Shown piece by piece: positions 1 to 9,365 of a stretch of DNA of 64,000 bases. Under the pieces are notes generated by a model. It worked only from the letters and a program-made list of their open reading frames with translations. It did not search any database and was not told the origin of the DNA. Made by a program: the position numbers and the translations under genes. Within the stretch, counting starts at the first letter, position 1, and each line of letters starts with the position of its first letter. Source of the stretch: Streptomyces flavofungini (GTDB lineage: Bacteria > Actinomycetota > Actinomycetes > Streptomycetales > Streptomycetaceae); contig NZ_CP128846.1 in assembly GCF_030388665.1 (NCBI RefSeq), positions 7,598,001-7,662,000 of the forward strand, in the 5' to 3' direction.

Positions 1-1
1 C

Positions 2-352
2 ACCGGGCGCCGCATGCTCGGCTGGTGGCGCGGCGTCGTCATGGGCGTCTTCGTCTTCGGCGCGGTGGCGACCCCGACGACCGACCCCGTCGGCATGCTC
101 GCGCTCGCCGGGCCCATCGTCGTCCTGTACTTCCTCGCCGTCGGCTTCTCCGTCCTCAACGACAAACGCCGCCGACGCGCCGACCCGGACGCCGACCTCG
201 ACGACGACGAGGCCTCCGACCTCGACCTCACCCCCGAACCGATCAACGGGAACGAGCCCGTCCGCGCCGCCAAGGCGCTGCCGGAACAGACCGGCGGCAG
301 CGGCTCCGAGAGCCGCGGGTCCCGGTACAACGGCTACGACGACGTCACCTGA
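2..352 (+). CDS. tatC: Sec-independent (twin-arginine) translocase subunit TatC, 3' part
   Basis: This is the C-terminal 116 residues of TatC, the integral-membrane Tat receptor that binds twin-arginine signal peptides of folded exported proteins. The 5' end lies outside the window and the frame is open from base 2. Visible are a WWR turn, a hydrophobic helix (about residues 10-30 of the visible part), the VATPTTDP loop typical of actinobacterial TatC, a last membrane helix ending in VGFSVLND, and a basic-then-acidic cytoplasmic tail. The tail is variable in the family. The order tatC then helicase matches other actinobacteria. A Tat substrate candidate (the GHL10 protein at 52018) lies in the same window. 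Confidence 0.85.
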   Translation, partial: TGRRMLGWWRGVVMGVFVFGAVATPTTDPVGMLALAGPIVVLYFLAVGFSVLNDKRRRRADPDADLDDDEASDLDLTPEPINGNEPVRAAKALPEQTGGSGSESRGSRYNGYDDVT

Positions 353-408
353 CGGCGCGGAAGCCCCCTGACAGCACGGACGACTGGTTGCCGCGGCGGA
401 CCGCCTTG

Positions 409-414
409 TAGGGT
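409..414 (+). promoter_or_regulatory. -10 element for a leaderless transcript
   Basis: TAGGGT lies exactly 6 bases before the GTG at 421, so transcription would start at or next to the start codon. There is no Shine-Dalgarno sequence in front of that GTG. A weak -35 (TGGTTG, 385-390) gives an 18-base spacer. Several other genes in the window show the same TANNNT-N6-start arrangement. Confidence 0.5.
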
Positions 415-420
415 CCGCCC

Positions 421-1311
421 GTGACCAGCGAGATCACCCTCTTCGTCAATCCCACCGCGGGCCGCGGCCGGGGCGCGCACGCCGCGCAGCCGGCCGCCGC
501 CGCCCTGCGCGCCGCCGGATTCTCCGTACGGACCGTCATCGGCGAGGACGCCGGGGACGCGCTGCGCCGGGCCAGGGCCGCCGTGGACGGGGGCACCGGC
601 GCCCTGATAGCCGTCGGCGGCGACGGCATGGCGAGCCTCGCCCTCCAGGCCGTCGCCGGGACCCGCACCCCGCTCGGGGTGATCGCCGTGGGCACCGGCA
701 ACGACTTCGCGCGTGCCCTCGGCCTGCCCGTGCGGGACCCCGCCGCGGCGGGCGCCCTCGTCGCCGCGGCCCTGAAGGAGGAGCGGATCCGGGACGTCGA
801 CCTCGGACGGGTCGGCGCGACCTGGTTCGGGACGGTGCTCGCCTCCGGGTTCGACTCGCGGGTCAACGACCGCGGCAACCGCATGCGCTGGCCCACCGGA
901 CGGTTCAAGTACGACCTGGCGATGCTCGCCGAACTGGCCGCCTTCAAGCCGGTTCCGTACCGCGTCACGCTGGACGACGGCGCCGTCCACGAGGTCGACG
1001 CCACCCTGGTGGCGATCGGCAACGGCACGTCGTACGGCGGCGGCATGCGGATCTGCGCCGGGGCCGACATGAGCGACGGGCTCTTCGACGTCACCGTCGT
1101 CGGCGACTGCAGCCGCACCACGCTCCTGAAGGTCTTTCCGCGGGTCTACAAGGGCACGCATCTGGGCCACCCGAAGGTCACCGTGCACCGGGCCGCGAAG
1201 GTGCGGATCGAGGCGGCCGGCACCACCGGGTACGCGGACGGGGAGCGCCTCGGGGAGCTGCCGCTGACCGCCGTCTGTGTGCCGGGGGCGGTGCGCGTCC
1301 TCGGGCCGTGA
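421..1311 (+). CDS. Diacylglycerol/lipid kinase family protein (DagK/YegS-like)
   Basis: Predicted cytoplasmic lipid kinase of the DAGK catalytic family, 296 aa, the usual length. It would phosphorylate diacylglycerol or a related lipid with ATP and feed phosphatidic acid back into phospholipid synthesis. The N-terminal FVNPTAGRGRG motif, the nucleotide loop GGDGM (usually GGDGT) and GTGNDFAR are all present. The C-terminal half carries GNGTSYGGGM and the YADGE strand typical of the family. The GTG at 421 is chosen because a -10 sits 6 bases upstream and no ribosome site is seen. The true lipid substrate cannot be told from sequence. Confidence 0.8.
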   Translation: MTSEITLFVNPTAGRGRGAHAAQPAAAALRAAGFSVRTVIGEDAGDALRRARAAVDGGTGALIAVGGDGMASLALQAVAGTRTPLGVIAVGTGNDFARALGLPVRDPAAAGALVAAALKEERIRDVDLGRVGATWFGTVLASGFDSRVNDRGNRMRWPTGRFKYDLAMLAELAAFKPVPYRVTLDDGAVHEVDATLVAIGNGTSYGGGMRICAGADMSDGLFDVTVVGDCSRTTLLKVFPRVYKGTHLGHPKVTVHRAAKVRIEAAGTTGYADGERLGELPLTAVCVPGAVRVLGP

Positions 1312-1423
1312 GCCGTCCCGGGCGCCCGCGCCTCACCCGCCGCACCCCCGCCACCTGCGGATTCATCCCGGTCCCGATAATGATCGTCCGTTGTCAGTGG
1401 TGCCCGGTAGGCTCGAAAGCACG

Positions 1424-4234
1424 ATGACAGAGGACCTCTCACCGGCCGAGCGGTATGCGGCGGCGCGTCAGCGTGCCGCCGAGCAGGCCACCGCACTCGC
1501 GTCCTTCCGCGAGATGTACGAATTCGGCCTCGACCCCTTCCAGATCGAGGCGTGCCAGGCGCTCGAAGCCGGGAAGGGCGTGCTCGTGGCCGCCCCCACG
1601 GGCTCCGGCAAGACGATCGTCGGCGAGTTCGCCGTGCACCTCGCTCTCCAGCAGGGCAAGAAGTGTTTCTACACCACGCCGATCAAGGCGCTCTCCAACC
1701 AGAAGTACGCGGACCTCGCCAAGCGCTACGGCGCGGACAAGGTCGGCCTGCTCACGGGCGACAACAGCGTCAACTCCGAGGCACCGGTGGTCGTGATGAC
1801 CACCGAGGTCCTGCGGAACATGCTGTACGCGGGCTCCCAGTCCCTGCGCGGCCTCGGCCATGTGGTCATGGACGAGGTGCACTACCTCTCCGACCGCTTC
1901 CGCGGCGCCGTCTGGGAAGAAGTGATCATTCACCTCCCGGAGTCGGTCACGCTGGTGTCGCTCTCGGCCACCGTCTCGAACGCGGAGGAGTTCGGGGACT
2001 GGCTGGACACGGTCCGCGGTGACACCGAAGTGATCGTTTCCGAGCACCGCCCCGTGCCGCTGTTCCAGCACGTGCTCGCGGGCCGCCGGATGTACGACCT
2101 CTTCGAGGAGGGCGAGGGCCAGCGCAAGGCGGTCAACCCGGACCTGACCCGGATGGCCCGTCTGGAGGCCAGCCGGTCCTACAACCCGCGGGACCGCCGC
2201 AAGGGCAAGATGGTCCGCGAGGCCGACCGCGAGCGCGAGCGCCGGTCGCGGTCACGGATCTGGACCCCGGCCCGCCCCGAGGTCATCGAGCGCCTGGACG
2301 CCGAGGACCTGCTCCCCGCCATCACGTTCATCTTCAGCCGCGCGGGCTGCGAGGCCGCTGTGCAGCAGTGTCTGTACGCGGGACTGCGGCTGAACGACGA
2401 CGAGGCGCGCCTGCGGGTGCGTGAACTCGTCGAGGAGCGCACCGAGTCCATCCCGAACGAGGACCTGCACGTCCTTGGCTACTACGAATGGCTCGAGGGC
2501 CTGGAGCGCGGCATCGCCGCCCACCACGCGGGCATGCTGCCGACCTTCAAGGAGGTCGTGGAGGAGCTGTTCGTGCGCGGCCTGGTGAAGGCCGTGTTCG
2601 CCACCGAGACCCTCGCGCTCGGCATCAACATGCCCGCGCGCAGCGTGGTCCTGGAAAAGCTCGTGAAGTGGAACGGCGAACAGCACGCCGACATCACCCC
2701 GGGCGAGTACACCCAGCTGACCGGCCGCGCCGGCCGCCGCGGCATCGACGTCGAGGGCCACGCGGTCGTCCTGTGGCAGCGCGCCATGAGCCCCGAGCAC
2801 CTGGCGGGCCTCGCGGGCACCCGCACCTACCCCCTGCGCTCCAGCTTCAAGCCGTCGTACAACATGGCGGTGAACCTGGTCGAGCAGTTCGGGCGGCACC
2901 GCTCGCGCGAGCTGCTCGAGACGTCCTTCGCGCAGTTCCAGGCCGACAAGTCGGTCGTCGGGATCTCCCGGCAGGTGCAGAAGAACGAAGAGGGTCTCGA
3001 GGGCTATCACGCCTCGATGACCTGCCACCTCGGGGACTTCGAGGAGTACGCGCGGCTGCGCCGCGAGCTGAAGGACCGCGAGAACGAACTGGCCAAGCAG
3101 GGCGCCAACCAGCGCAGGGCCGCCGCCGCGGCCGCGCTGGAGAAGCTCAAGCCGGGCGACGTGATCCACGTGCCGACCGGGAAGTACGCGGGCCTCGCGC
3201 TCGTGCTCGACCCCGGGCTGCCCGCGGGCCGGGCCAACGGCCACCGCGGCTTCGAGCACCAGGACGGGCCGCGCCCGCTGGTGCTCACCGCCGAGCGGCA
3301 GGTCAAGCGGCTCGCGTCGATGGACTTCCCGGTGCCCGTCGAGGCCGTGGAGCGGATGCGCATCCCGAAGTCGTTCAACGCGCGCTCCCCGCAGTCGCGC
3401 CGCGACCTCGCCTCCGCGCTGCGCACCAAGGCCGGGCACATCGTGCCCGAGCGCCATCGCAAGGGCCGTGCGGCCGCCGCCGACGACCGCGAGATCTCCC
3501 GGCTGCGCGCCGCGCTGCGCGCGCACCCCTGCCACGGCTGCGACGAGCGCGAGGACCACGCCCGCTGGGCCGAGCGGTACTACCGCCTGCGGCGCGACAC
3601 CCAGCAGCTGGAGCGGCGCATCGAGGGCCGGACGAACACCATCGCCCGCACCTTCGACCGCATCGTGGCCCTGCTCACCGAGCTGGACTACCTGCGCGGT
3701 GACGAGGTCACCGAACACGGCAAGCGCCTCGCCCGGTTGTACGGCGAGCTGGACCTGCTGGCCAGCGAATGCCTGCGCGCCCGGGTCTGGGAAGGCCTCG
3801 GGCCCGCCGAACTGGCCGCGTGCGTCTCGGCGTTGGTGTACGAGGCCCGGGTCGGCGACGACGCGCTCGCGCCCAAGCTGCCCGCGGGCGGGGCCAAGGC
3901 GGCGCTCGGCGAGATGGTCCGCATCTGGGGCCGCCTCGACGCCCTTGAGGAGGAGTTCAAGATCAGCCAGGCCGAGGGCGTGGGGCAGCGCGAGCCCGAC
4001 CTCGGCTTCGCCTGGGCGGCGTACATGTGGGCGAGCGGCAAGGGGCTCGACGAGGTGCTGCGGGAGGCGGAGATGCCGGCCGGTGACTTCGTGCGCTGGT
4101 GCAAGCAGGTCATCGACGTGCTCGGGCAGATCTCGGCGGCGGCGCCGCGCGAGGACAGCACGGTCGGGAAGAACGCGCGCAAGGCGGTGGAGCAGTTGCT
4201 GCGCGGAGTGGTGGCGTACAGCTCCGTCGGCTGA
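1424..4234 (+). CDS. helY: Ski2-like DEAD/DEAH-box RNA helicase with DSHCT domain (HelY-like)
   Basis: A 936-aa superfamily 2 helicase. Motif I is APTGSGKT (about residue 60), motif II DEVH, motif III SAT, and motif VI QLTGRAGRRG (about residue 435). Motif order and the C-terminal DSHCT-type region place it with Ski2/Mtr4-like helicases, including mycobacterial HelY, which also sits beside tatC. A role in RNA turnover is inferred from the family. The reading frame is open further upstream, but ATG 1424 (MTEDLSPAERY) is preferred because TAGGCT (1408-1413) looks like its -10. A run of basic residues (about 245-285) separates the two RecA lobes. A strong hairpin follows the stop. Confidence 0.88.
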   Translation: MTEDLSPAERYAAARQRAAEQATALASFREMYEFGLDPFQIEACQALEAGKGVLVAAPTGSGKTIVGEFAVHLALQQGKKCFYTTPIKALSNQKYADLAKRYGADKVGLLTGDNSVNSEAPVVVMTTEVLRNMLYAGSQSLRGLGHVVMDEVHYLSDRFRGAVWEEVIIHLPESVTLVSLSATVSNAEEFGDWLDTVRGDTEVIVSEHRPVPLFQHVLAGRRMYDLFEEGEGQRKAVNPDLTRMARLEASRSYNPRDRRKGKMVREADRERERRSRSRIWTPARPEVIERLDAEDLLPAITFIFSRAGCEAAVQQCLYAGLRLNDDEARLRVRELVEERTESIPNEDLHVLGYYEWLEGLERGIAAHHAGMLPTFKEVVEELFVRGLVKAVFATETLALGINMPARSVVLEKLVKWNGEQHADITPGEYTQLTGRAGRRGIDVEGHAVVLWQRAMSPEHLAGLAGTRTYPLRSSFKPSYNMAVNLVEQFGRHRSRELLETSFAQFQADKSVVGISRQVQKNEEGLEGYHASMTCHLGDFEEYARLRRELKDRENELAKQGANQRRAAAAAALEKLKPGDVIHVPTGKYAGLALVLDPGLPAGRANGHRGFEHQDGPRPLVLTAERQVKRLASMDFPVPVEAVERMRIPKSFNARSPQSRRDLASALRTKAGHIVPERHRKGRAAAADDREISRLRAALRAHPCHGCDEREDHARWAERYYRLRRDTQQLERRIEGRTNTIARTFDRIVALLTELDYLRGDEVTEHGKRLARLYGELDLLASECLRARVWEGLGPAELAACVSALVYEARVGDDALAPKLPAGGAKAALGEMVRIWGRLDALEEEFKISQAEGVGQREPDLGFAWAAYMWASGKGLDEVLREAEMPAGDFVRWCKQVIDVLGQISAAAPREDSTVGKNARKAVEQLLRGVVAYSSVG

Positions 4235-4267
4235 CGTACTTCGGCTGACGCACATCAGCTCTGGGGC

Positions 4268-4297
4268 GGCCCCTGCCGGGTGAAACCGGTGGGGGCC
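4268..4297 (+). terminator. Hairpin terminator after helY
   Basis: GGCCCC-TG-CCGG pairs with CCGG-TG-GGGGCC around a GTGAAA loop. There is no T-tract, as is usual for Streptomyces. From here to 4692 I see no gene, only the upstream region of the conservon. Confidence 0.6.
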
Positions 4298-4692
4298 TTC
4301 GCTGTGTCCGCGCCGGTGCCGGCCCGCCGGGCGCGCCCCGGATCGTCACTGCGTGCAGCGTCTCGATCGCCATCCGTGTAAATGGAGCAGAGTGTATGCC
4401 CCTGGGAGGGCGCTCGCAGAGGGTTGCCGAATATGACTCCAGCGTGATGCGAGCGGACTAAGCTCGCCCGAAGCGCGGCGAGTTGAACGAGTTGCGACAG
4501 ATTCGCGCGCTTGTTCGCGCATGTTTCGAAAGTTCGTTTTCTCGCGCGGGGCGTTCGACCCGGCGGAAGACGCGCACCGGATCACACCCCCGCATACCCC
4601 CACATCGATCACATGCACCACATGCGTTACCAGCGTCACCTCCGTACCGATCCCCAACTTCCTCCCCCAAGACGAGTGTTCAGAGGGCATAC

Positions 4693-6321
4693 ATGGTGAG
4701 TGTTCAATCGCCTCCCGGTGGCCGAGAAGTCCCTTACGCACGCGTGCTGTTGCTGCCTGCCATGGTCATGGCGGCGGCGACGGGAGCCGCCGTCGCCGCG
4801 GTGACCGAACCGGCCCGGATCGCGGTCGGCTGGTGCGGCGCCATCGCCACGCTCGTGGTCGTCGCCGTCGGCGCCGAGGCCGCGCGCCGCGGCCGCGTCA
4901 TCCGCGACCTCAACCGGAGCCACGCGAAGCAGATCGCCCACCTCCAGCACCGCATCGAGACCTACGACGATGACACCGTCCGCCTCGGCCGCGACCTGCT
5001 GCCGGAGACCCTCTACCGGGTCCGGCAGGGCGAGGCGCCCTCGGAGGTCATCCGCCACGTCATCGACGGCGACGAGACCAACCGCCGGCTCCCACAGGCC
5101 CAGCGCATCCTGCTGCGCTCCATCCTGGACGTCCTCGACCGCGAGGAGGCCATGCGGGAGAACTCGCAGCGCGCCTTCGTCAACATCGCGCGCCGCGTGC
5201 AGTCCATCGTCCACCAGCAGGCCGCGGAACTGCGCGACATGGAGGAGTTCCACGGCCGCAACCCCGAGGTCTTCGACGACCTGCTGCGCATCGACCACGG
5301 CACGGCCCTCATCGGCCGCCTCGCCGACTCGATCACCGTGCTCGGCGGGGCCCGCCCGGGACGCCAGTGGCCCAAGCCCGTACCGCTGTTCAGCGTGTTG
5401 CGCGGCGCCATGTCCCGGATCCTGGAGTACCAGCGCGTCGACCTGCACTCCATCGCCAAGGTCAACATCCACGGCACCAAGGTGGAGCCGCTCATCCACG
5501 CCTGCGCCGAACTGCTCGACAACGCCACGCGCTACTCGCCGCCGCAGACCCGGGTGCACGTCACCGCGGTCGAGGTGCAGACGGGCATCGCCGTGGAGAT
5601 CGAGGACGGCGGCGTCAGCCTCAGCGAGGAGGCCCGCGCCCGGGCCGAGCGAATGCTGGAGAAGGCCCAGCAGGGCATGGACCTGAACGACCTCGGTGAG
5701 ACGCCCCGCCTCGGCATGGCCGTCGTCGGGCGGCTCTCGCAGATGTACAACCTCCAGGTGTCGCTCAGACAGTCCGCGTACGGCGGCGTGCGGGCCGTCC
5801 TCATCGTGCCGCGCGACATGATCACCACCGAGGCCGCGCCGGGGCTCGCGCACGGCATCGGCGCCTCCGCCGTGCCGCGGGTGAACGCCGACGGCACGAT
5901 CATCGAAGAGGCCCGCGACATCCGCCGCAAGAAGCCGCGCAAGGTCACCACGGTGCCCCGCCCCTCCATGCCGCTCACAGCGTCCATGGAGGACGAGATC
6001 CCCGAAGTCACCGAGTGGACGGCCAACGGCCTTCCGCAGCGCAGGAGTCGCGTCAAGATGTCGCTCAGCGAGCGCTACGCGCAGGAGGCCGAGGCCCAGC
6101 GCCGTGCCGAGGCGGCCATGGCCGCAGCCCCGCCGCCACCGCCGCCCGCCCCGAAGGAGGAGAAGGAGCCCGGTCTGTGGATCGAGGCGTTCATGAAGGG
6201 CGTCAACGGCGACGACCCGACCGAGGGCGACCGCCCCGGCGACCCGGCGGCCCAGCGACAGGTCCGCAACGAGAACGACCACGGCAGCACCGACAACGCC
6301 GATGAGGGGGGCTGGAAGTGA
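4693..6321 (+). CDS. rarA: Conservon sensor-like histidine kinase (CvnA/RarA)
   Basis: First gene of a conservon, the actinomycete four- or five-gene signalling module. The 542-aa protein has two N-terminal membrane segments (about residues 15-60), a helical region, then an HATPase domain with N-box HACAELLDNATRYS and a G-box around GMAVVGRL. The tail is long, charged and Pro-rich. A classical phosphorylatable H-box is not evident, as is common in CvnA proteins. In studied conservons CvnA partners the GTPase at the membrane. The frame is open 210 bases upstream. ATG 4693 is chosen because the membrane anchor follows at once. The stop overlaps the next start (GTGA). Neighbours and the P450 member suggest the cvn9/rar locus, which influences aerial growth and antibiotic production in S. 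coelicolor. Confidence 0.8.
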   Translation: MVSVQSPPGGREVPYARVLLLPAMVMAAATGAAVAAVTEPARIAVGWCGAIATLVVVAVGAEAARRGRVIRDLNRSHAKQIAHLQHRIETYDDDTVRLGRDLLPETLYRVRQGEAPSEVIRHVIDGDETNRRLPQAQRILLRSILDVLDREEAMRENSQRAFVNIARRVQSIVHQQAAELRDMEEFHGRNPEVFDDLLRIDHGTALIGRLADSITVLGGARPGRQWPKPVPLFSVLRGAMSRILEYQRVDLHSIAKVNIHGTKVEPLIHACAELLDNATRYSPPQTRVHVTAVEVQTGIAVEIEDGGVSLSEEARARAERMLEKAQQGMDLNDLGETPRLGMAVVGRLSQMYNLQVSLRQSAYGGVRAVLIVPRDMITTEAAPGLAHGIGASAVPRVNADGTIIEEARDIRRKKPRKVTTVPRPSMPLTASMEDEIPEVTEWTANGLPQRRSRVKMSLSERYAQEAEAQRRAEAAMAAAPPPPPPAPKEEKEPGLWIEAFMKGVNGDDPTEGDRPGDPAAQRQVRNENDHGSTDNADEGGWK

Positions 6322-6725
6322 TCCAGCAGCGGGCCAACTTCGACTGGATGCTCAAGGAACTCGCCGACGGCGTCCACGGCACCCGGCAGATCGTGGTGCT
6401 CTCCGCGGACGGGCTGCGCATCGCGCGCCACGGCGGCGACCCGGACGCCGCCGACCGGCTCGCGGCCGCCTGCGCGGGGCTGCAGAGCCTCGCCGCCGCC
6501 GTGGCCACCGAGATCCCGGAGAGCGACGGCAAGATGCGGATGGTCATCATCGAGGTCAACGGCGGCTACTTCTACATGATGGCGGCGGGAGCCGGGGCCT
6601 ACCTCGCCGTGCTCGCCGAGGAGACCGTCGACGCCGGACTCATCGGCAACCGCATGCGGGACCTGGTCGTGCGGATCGGCGCGCACCTCACGAGCCCGCC
6701 GCGGCGAGACGGGCAGGCCGTATGA
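6318..6725 (+). CDS. rarB: Roadblock/LC7-domain protein (CvnB/RarB)
   Basis: A 135-aa Roadblock/LC7 protein, whole-length single domain, of the MglB-like group that regulates small GTPases. The N-terminus FDWMLKELADGVHGTRQIVVLSADG is typical of CvnB, as is the central GGYFYMM strand. It overlaps the kinase gene by 4 bases (GTGA) and the next gene by 4 (ATGA), so the operon is translationally coupled. The likely partner is the CvnD GTPase encoded two genes on. Confidence 0.85.
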   Translation: MIQQRANFDWMLKELADGVHGTRQIVVLSADGLRIARHGGDPDAADRLAAACAGLQSLAAAVATEIPESDGKMRMVIIEVNGGYFYMMAAGAGAYLAVLAEETVDAGLIGNRMRDLVVRIGAHLTSPPRRDGQAV

Positions 6726-7132
6726 CTCATCCGCTACACCCCCCGCAAGGCGATGAACCCGATGCCCGCTTCCAGGCGGAGGTGCCCGTCCGACGTGAGC
6801 GCCGCAGCCCGGAGAACCCCGAGCGGCTCTACATCCTCACCGGCGAGGATTCCGAACGGGCGCCGCTCGACCTGGTCACGCTGATCGTGGCCAAGGGCGA
6901 TCCCTCCCCGACGGCACAGCCCGAGCAGTCCGCCGTGGTGCGGCTGTGCCGGACGCCGCTGTCCGTCGCGGAGCTGTCGGCCTACCTGGCCCTGCCGTTC
7001 AGCGTGGTGACCGTGGTCCTGACGGACATGCTCGCGGCGGACTTAGTGCTGGCGCGCGCGCCCATCGTGCGCTCCGCACTCCCGGACCGTTCCCTTCTCG
7101 AAGCGGTGATGCATGGACTTCAAAAGCTCTGA
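6722..7132 (+). CDS. rarC: DUF742 protein (CvnC/RarC), contains a TTA codon
   Basis: A 136-aa DUF742 protein, the third conservon member. It has the family core RLYILTG near residue 35 and a winged-helix-like second half (PLSVAELSAYLALPFSVVTVVL). It starts inside the CvnB stop and ends 20 bases inside the CvnD gene. Codon 108 (7043-7045) is TTA, the rare leucine codon read by the bldA tRNA in Streptomyces. That would make translation of this gene, and perhaps of the coupled GTPase gene, dependent on development. The molecular role of DUF742 is not known. Confidence 0.83.
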   Translation: MTHPLHPPQGDEPDARFQAEVPVRRERRSPENPERLYILTGEDSERAPLDLVTLIVAKGDPSPTAQPEQSAVVRLCRTPLSVAELSAYLALPFSVVTVVLTDMLAADLVLARAPIVRSALPDRSLLEAVMHGLQKL

Positions 7133-7742
7133 CACGCTCACCTCCGGCGCGATCACAGGACCCCGCGCGCAGGACGTCCTGCCCGCCACGGCCGCGGCCG
7201 CCGTGAAGGTCGTCGTCGTGGGCGGGTTCGGAGTCGGCAAGACGACGATGGTGGGCTCGGTCAGCGAGATCCGTCCGCTGACCACCGAGGAGACCATGAC
7301 GCAGGCCGGCATCGGCGTCGACGACAACTACGGCTCCGAGACCAAGACCGCGACGACCGTCGCGATGGACTTCGGCCGGATCAGCATCTCCGAGGAGCTG
7401 GTGCTCTATCTGTTCGGCACCCCGGGCCAGGAGCGGTTCTGGTTCCTGTGGAACGGCCTCTTCGAAGGCGCGCTCGGCGCCGTCGTCCTCATCGACACCC
7501 GCCGTCTGCAGGTCAGCTTCGACGTGATCGGACGCCTGGAGGAGAAGGGCGTGCCCTTCATCATCGCCGTCAACGACTTCCCCGACGCGCCGCGGCACCC
7601 GATGGACGCCCTGCGCAGAGCGCTCGACCTGGAGCAGGGCGTGCCGATCGTGCACTGCGACGCCCGGCAGCGGGTCTCCAGCAGGGACACGCTCCTCACG
7701 CTCATGCGCTACCTGCACTCCCTCTCCGCGACCAGGACCTGA
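7113..7742 (+). CDS. rarD: Conservon small GTPase / ATP-GTP-binding protein (CvnD/RarD)
   Basis: A 209-aa Ras-like P-loop protein. G1 is GGFGVGKTT (about residues 37-45), G3 is the FGTPGQERFWFLW segment, and the G4 position reads NDFPD in place of NKxD, as in other MglA/CvnD-type proteins. It is expected to cycle nucleotide under control of CvnB and to form a membrane-associated complex with CvnA. The gene starts inside rarC and the P450 gene follows after 78 bases, so the conservon is probably one transcript. Confidence 0.85.
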   Translation: MDFKSSDTLTSGAITGPRAQDVLPATAAAAVKVVVVGGFGVGKTTMVGSVSEIRPLTTEETMTQAGIGVDDNYGSETKTATTVAMDFGRISISEELVLYLFGTPGQERFWFLWNGLFEGALGAVVLIDTRRLQVSFDVIGRLEEKGVPFIIAVNDFPDAPRHPMDALRRALDLEQGVPIVHCDARQRVSSRDTLLTLMRYLHSLSATRT

Positions 7743-7820
7743 GCCCACCCCCTTCCCCCGTACCGCACACGCCCGGAACCCGCCCCATCCCGGAACCTTC
7801 ACGACCCCGGAGCCACCACC

Positions 7821-9332
7821 GTGACGACCCCCTCCCGGCACTCTCCCCACTCCCCATCGAGCACCGGCACCGACCCCGCCGCCGCCCCGCCTCCCGGCTG
7901 CCCCGCCCACCAGTCATCCGGCTTCGGCCGCGACGGACTGCGCCGCCTGTACGGCCCCGAGGCCGACCAGGACCTCGCGGGCGTGTACGAGAAGCTGCGC
8001 GCCGAACACGGCCCGGTGGCCCCGGCGCTGATCCACAACGACGTACGCCTCTGGGCGGTGCTCGGCCACAGCGAGAACCTGCACATGATCCGTACGCCGT
8101 CGCAGTACACCCGCGACTCCCGGCAGTGGACCGCCGTCAAGGACGGCACCGCGGGCCCGGACAACCCGCTCGCGCCCGTGTTCACCTGGCAGCCGATGGC
8201 CACCTTCGCCGAGGGCGCCGAGCACCAGCGGCTGCGCGGAGCCGTCACCGGCGCCATGGCGGGCCTGGACCACCGGGGCATCCGCCGCCACATCAACCGC
8301 TACAGCAACAAACTCCTCAACGACATCTGCGAGACCGGCCACGCCGACCTGGTGAGCCAGTTCGCCGAGCAGCTGCCGATGATGGTGATGTTGCACGTCC
8401 TCGGCATGCCCGAGGACTACAGCGAGCGCATGGTGCAGGCGGCCCGCGACATGATCAAGGGCACCGCGACCGCCATCGAGAGCAACGCGTACGTGATGGA
8501 GGCCCTCACCCGCCACTGCGTGCGCCGCCGCGCCCAGCCCGAGGAGGACTTCACCAGCGCCCTCATCGCCCAGCCCGCGCAGCTCACCGACGACGAGGTC
8601 GCCGCCCATCTGCGTCTGGTGCTGATCGCGGCGTACGAGGCCACGGCGAACCTGATCGCGAACGTGCTGCGCGTGGTGCTGACCGACCCGCGGTTCCGCG
8701 CCCAGCTCAGTGGCGGCCAGATGACCGTGCCCGAGGCGGTCGAGCAGTCGCTGTGGGACGAGCCGCCGTTCAGCGCGATGTGCGGCTACTTCGCCAAGCA
8801 GGACACCCAGCTCGGCGGCCAGCAGATCAAGAAGGGTGACGGCCTGCTCTTCGGCATCCAGCCGGGCAACGTCGACCCTGTCGTACGCCCCGACCTGTCC
8901 GCGAACATGCAGGGCAACCGCTCCCACCTCGCGTTCGGCGGCGGGCCGCACGAGTGCCCCGGCCAGGACATCGGCCGCGCCATCGCCGACACCGGCGTGG
9001 ACGCGCTGCTCATGCGGCTGCCCGATGTGGAACTCGCCGTGGACGAGCGGGAGTTGAGGTGGCGGTCGTCGATCCTCTCGCGGCACCTGGTGGAGCTGCC
9101 GGTGCAGTTCGGCAAGCGGCCGCCGCAGGACGTCAAGGCCCGGCCGATGTCGCACGTACCGACGCCGCGCAAGCACTGGGAGGTGACCGTCCCGGCGTCG
9201 CGGCCGGCCGAGGTGTCGGCCGCCCTGCCGCAGCCGGTCGCTCCCGTCGCCCCGCCCCCGGAGCCGTCGGCGGCGCCGGTCCGGCGCAAGGGCGCGTGGC
9301 GCCGCTTCCTGGAGTGGTGGCGGGGCTACTGA
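7821..9332 (+). CDS. rarE: Cytochrome P450 of the conservon (RarE-like), atypical K-helix
   Basis: A 503-aa P450-fold protein. The heme-ligand loop FGGGPHECPGQD is intact with Cys379. The I-helix reads AAYEATANL, keeping an acid and a Thr near the oxygen site. The K-helix ExxR motif reads EQSL (E308, L311), so the Arg that normally pairs with the Glu is absent. Length exceeds the usual 400 aa because of a Pro-rich N-terminus and a C-terminal extension (about residues 430-503) ending in basic and aromatic residues. P450 genes belong to a subset of conservons including cvn9. A signalling or substrate-binding role is as plausible as monooxygenation. Confidence 0.8.
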   Translation: MTTPSRHSPHSPSSTGTDPAAAPPPGCPAHQSSGFGRDGLRRLYGPEADQDLAGVYEKLRAEHGPVAPALIHNDVRLWAVLGHSENLHMIRTPSQYTRDSRQWTAVKDGTAGPDNPLAPVFTWQPMATFAEGAEHQRLRGAVTGAMAGLDHRGIRRHINRYSNKLLNDICETGHADLVSQFAEQLPMMVMLHVLGMPEDYSERMVQAARDMIKGTATAIESNAYVMEALTRHCVRRRAQPEEDFTSALIAQPAQLTDDEVAAHLRLVLIAAYEATANLIANVLRVVLTDPRFRAQLSGGQMTVPEAVEQSLWDEPPFSAMCGYFAKQDTQLGGQQIKKGDGLLFGIQPGNVDPVVRPDLSANMQGNRSHLAFGGGPHECPGQDIGRAIADTGVDALLMRLPDVELAVDERELRWRSSILSRHLVELPVQFGKRPPQDVKARPMSHVPTPRKHWEVTVPASRPAEVSAALPQPVAPVAPPPEPSAAPVRRKGAWRRFLEWWRGY

Positions 9333-9365
9333 GCACTCCGGGCGCCGCTGAGCCTCCCCCGGGGC

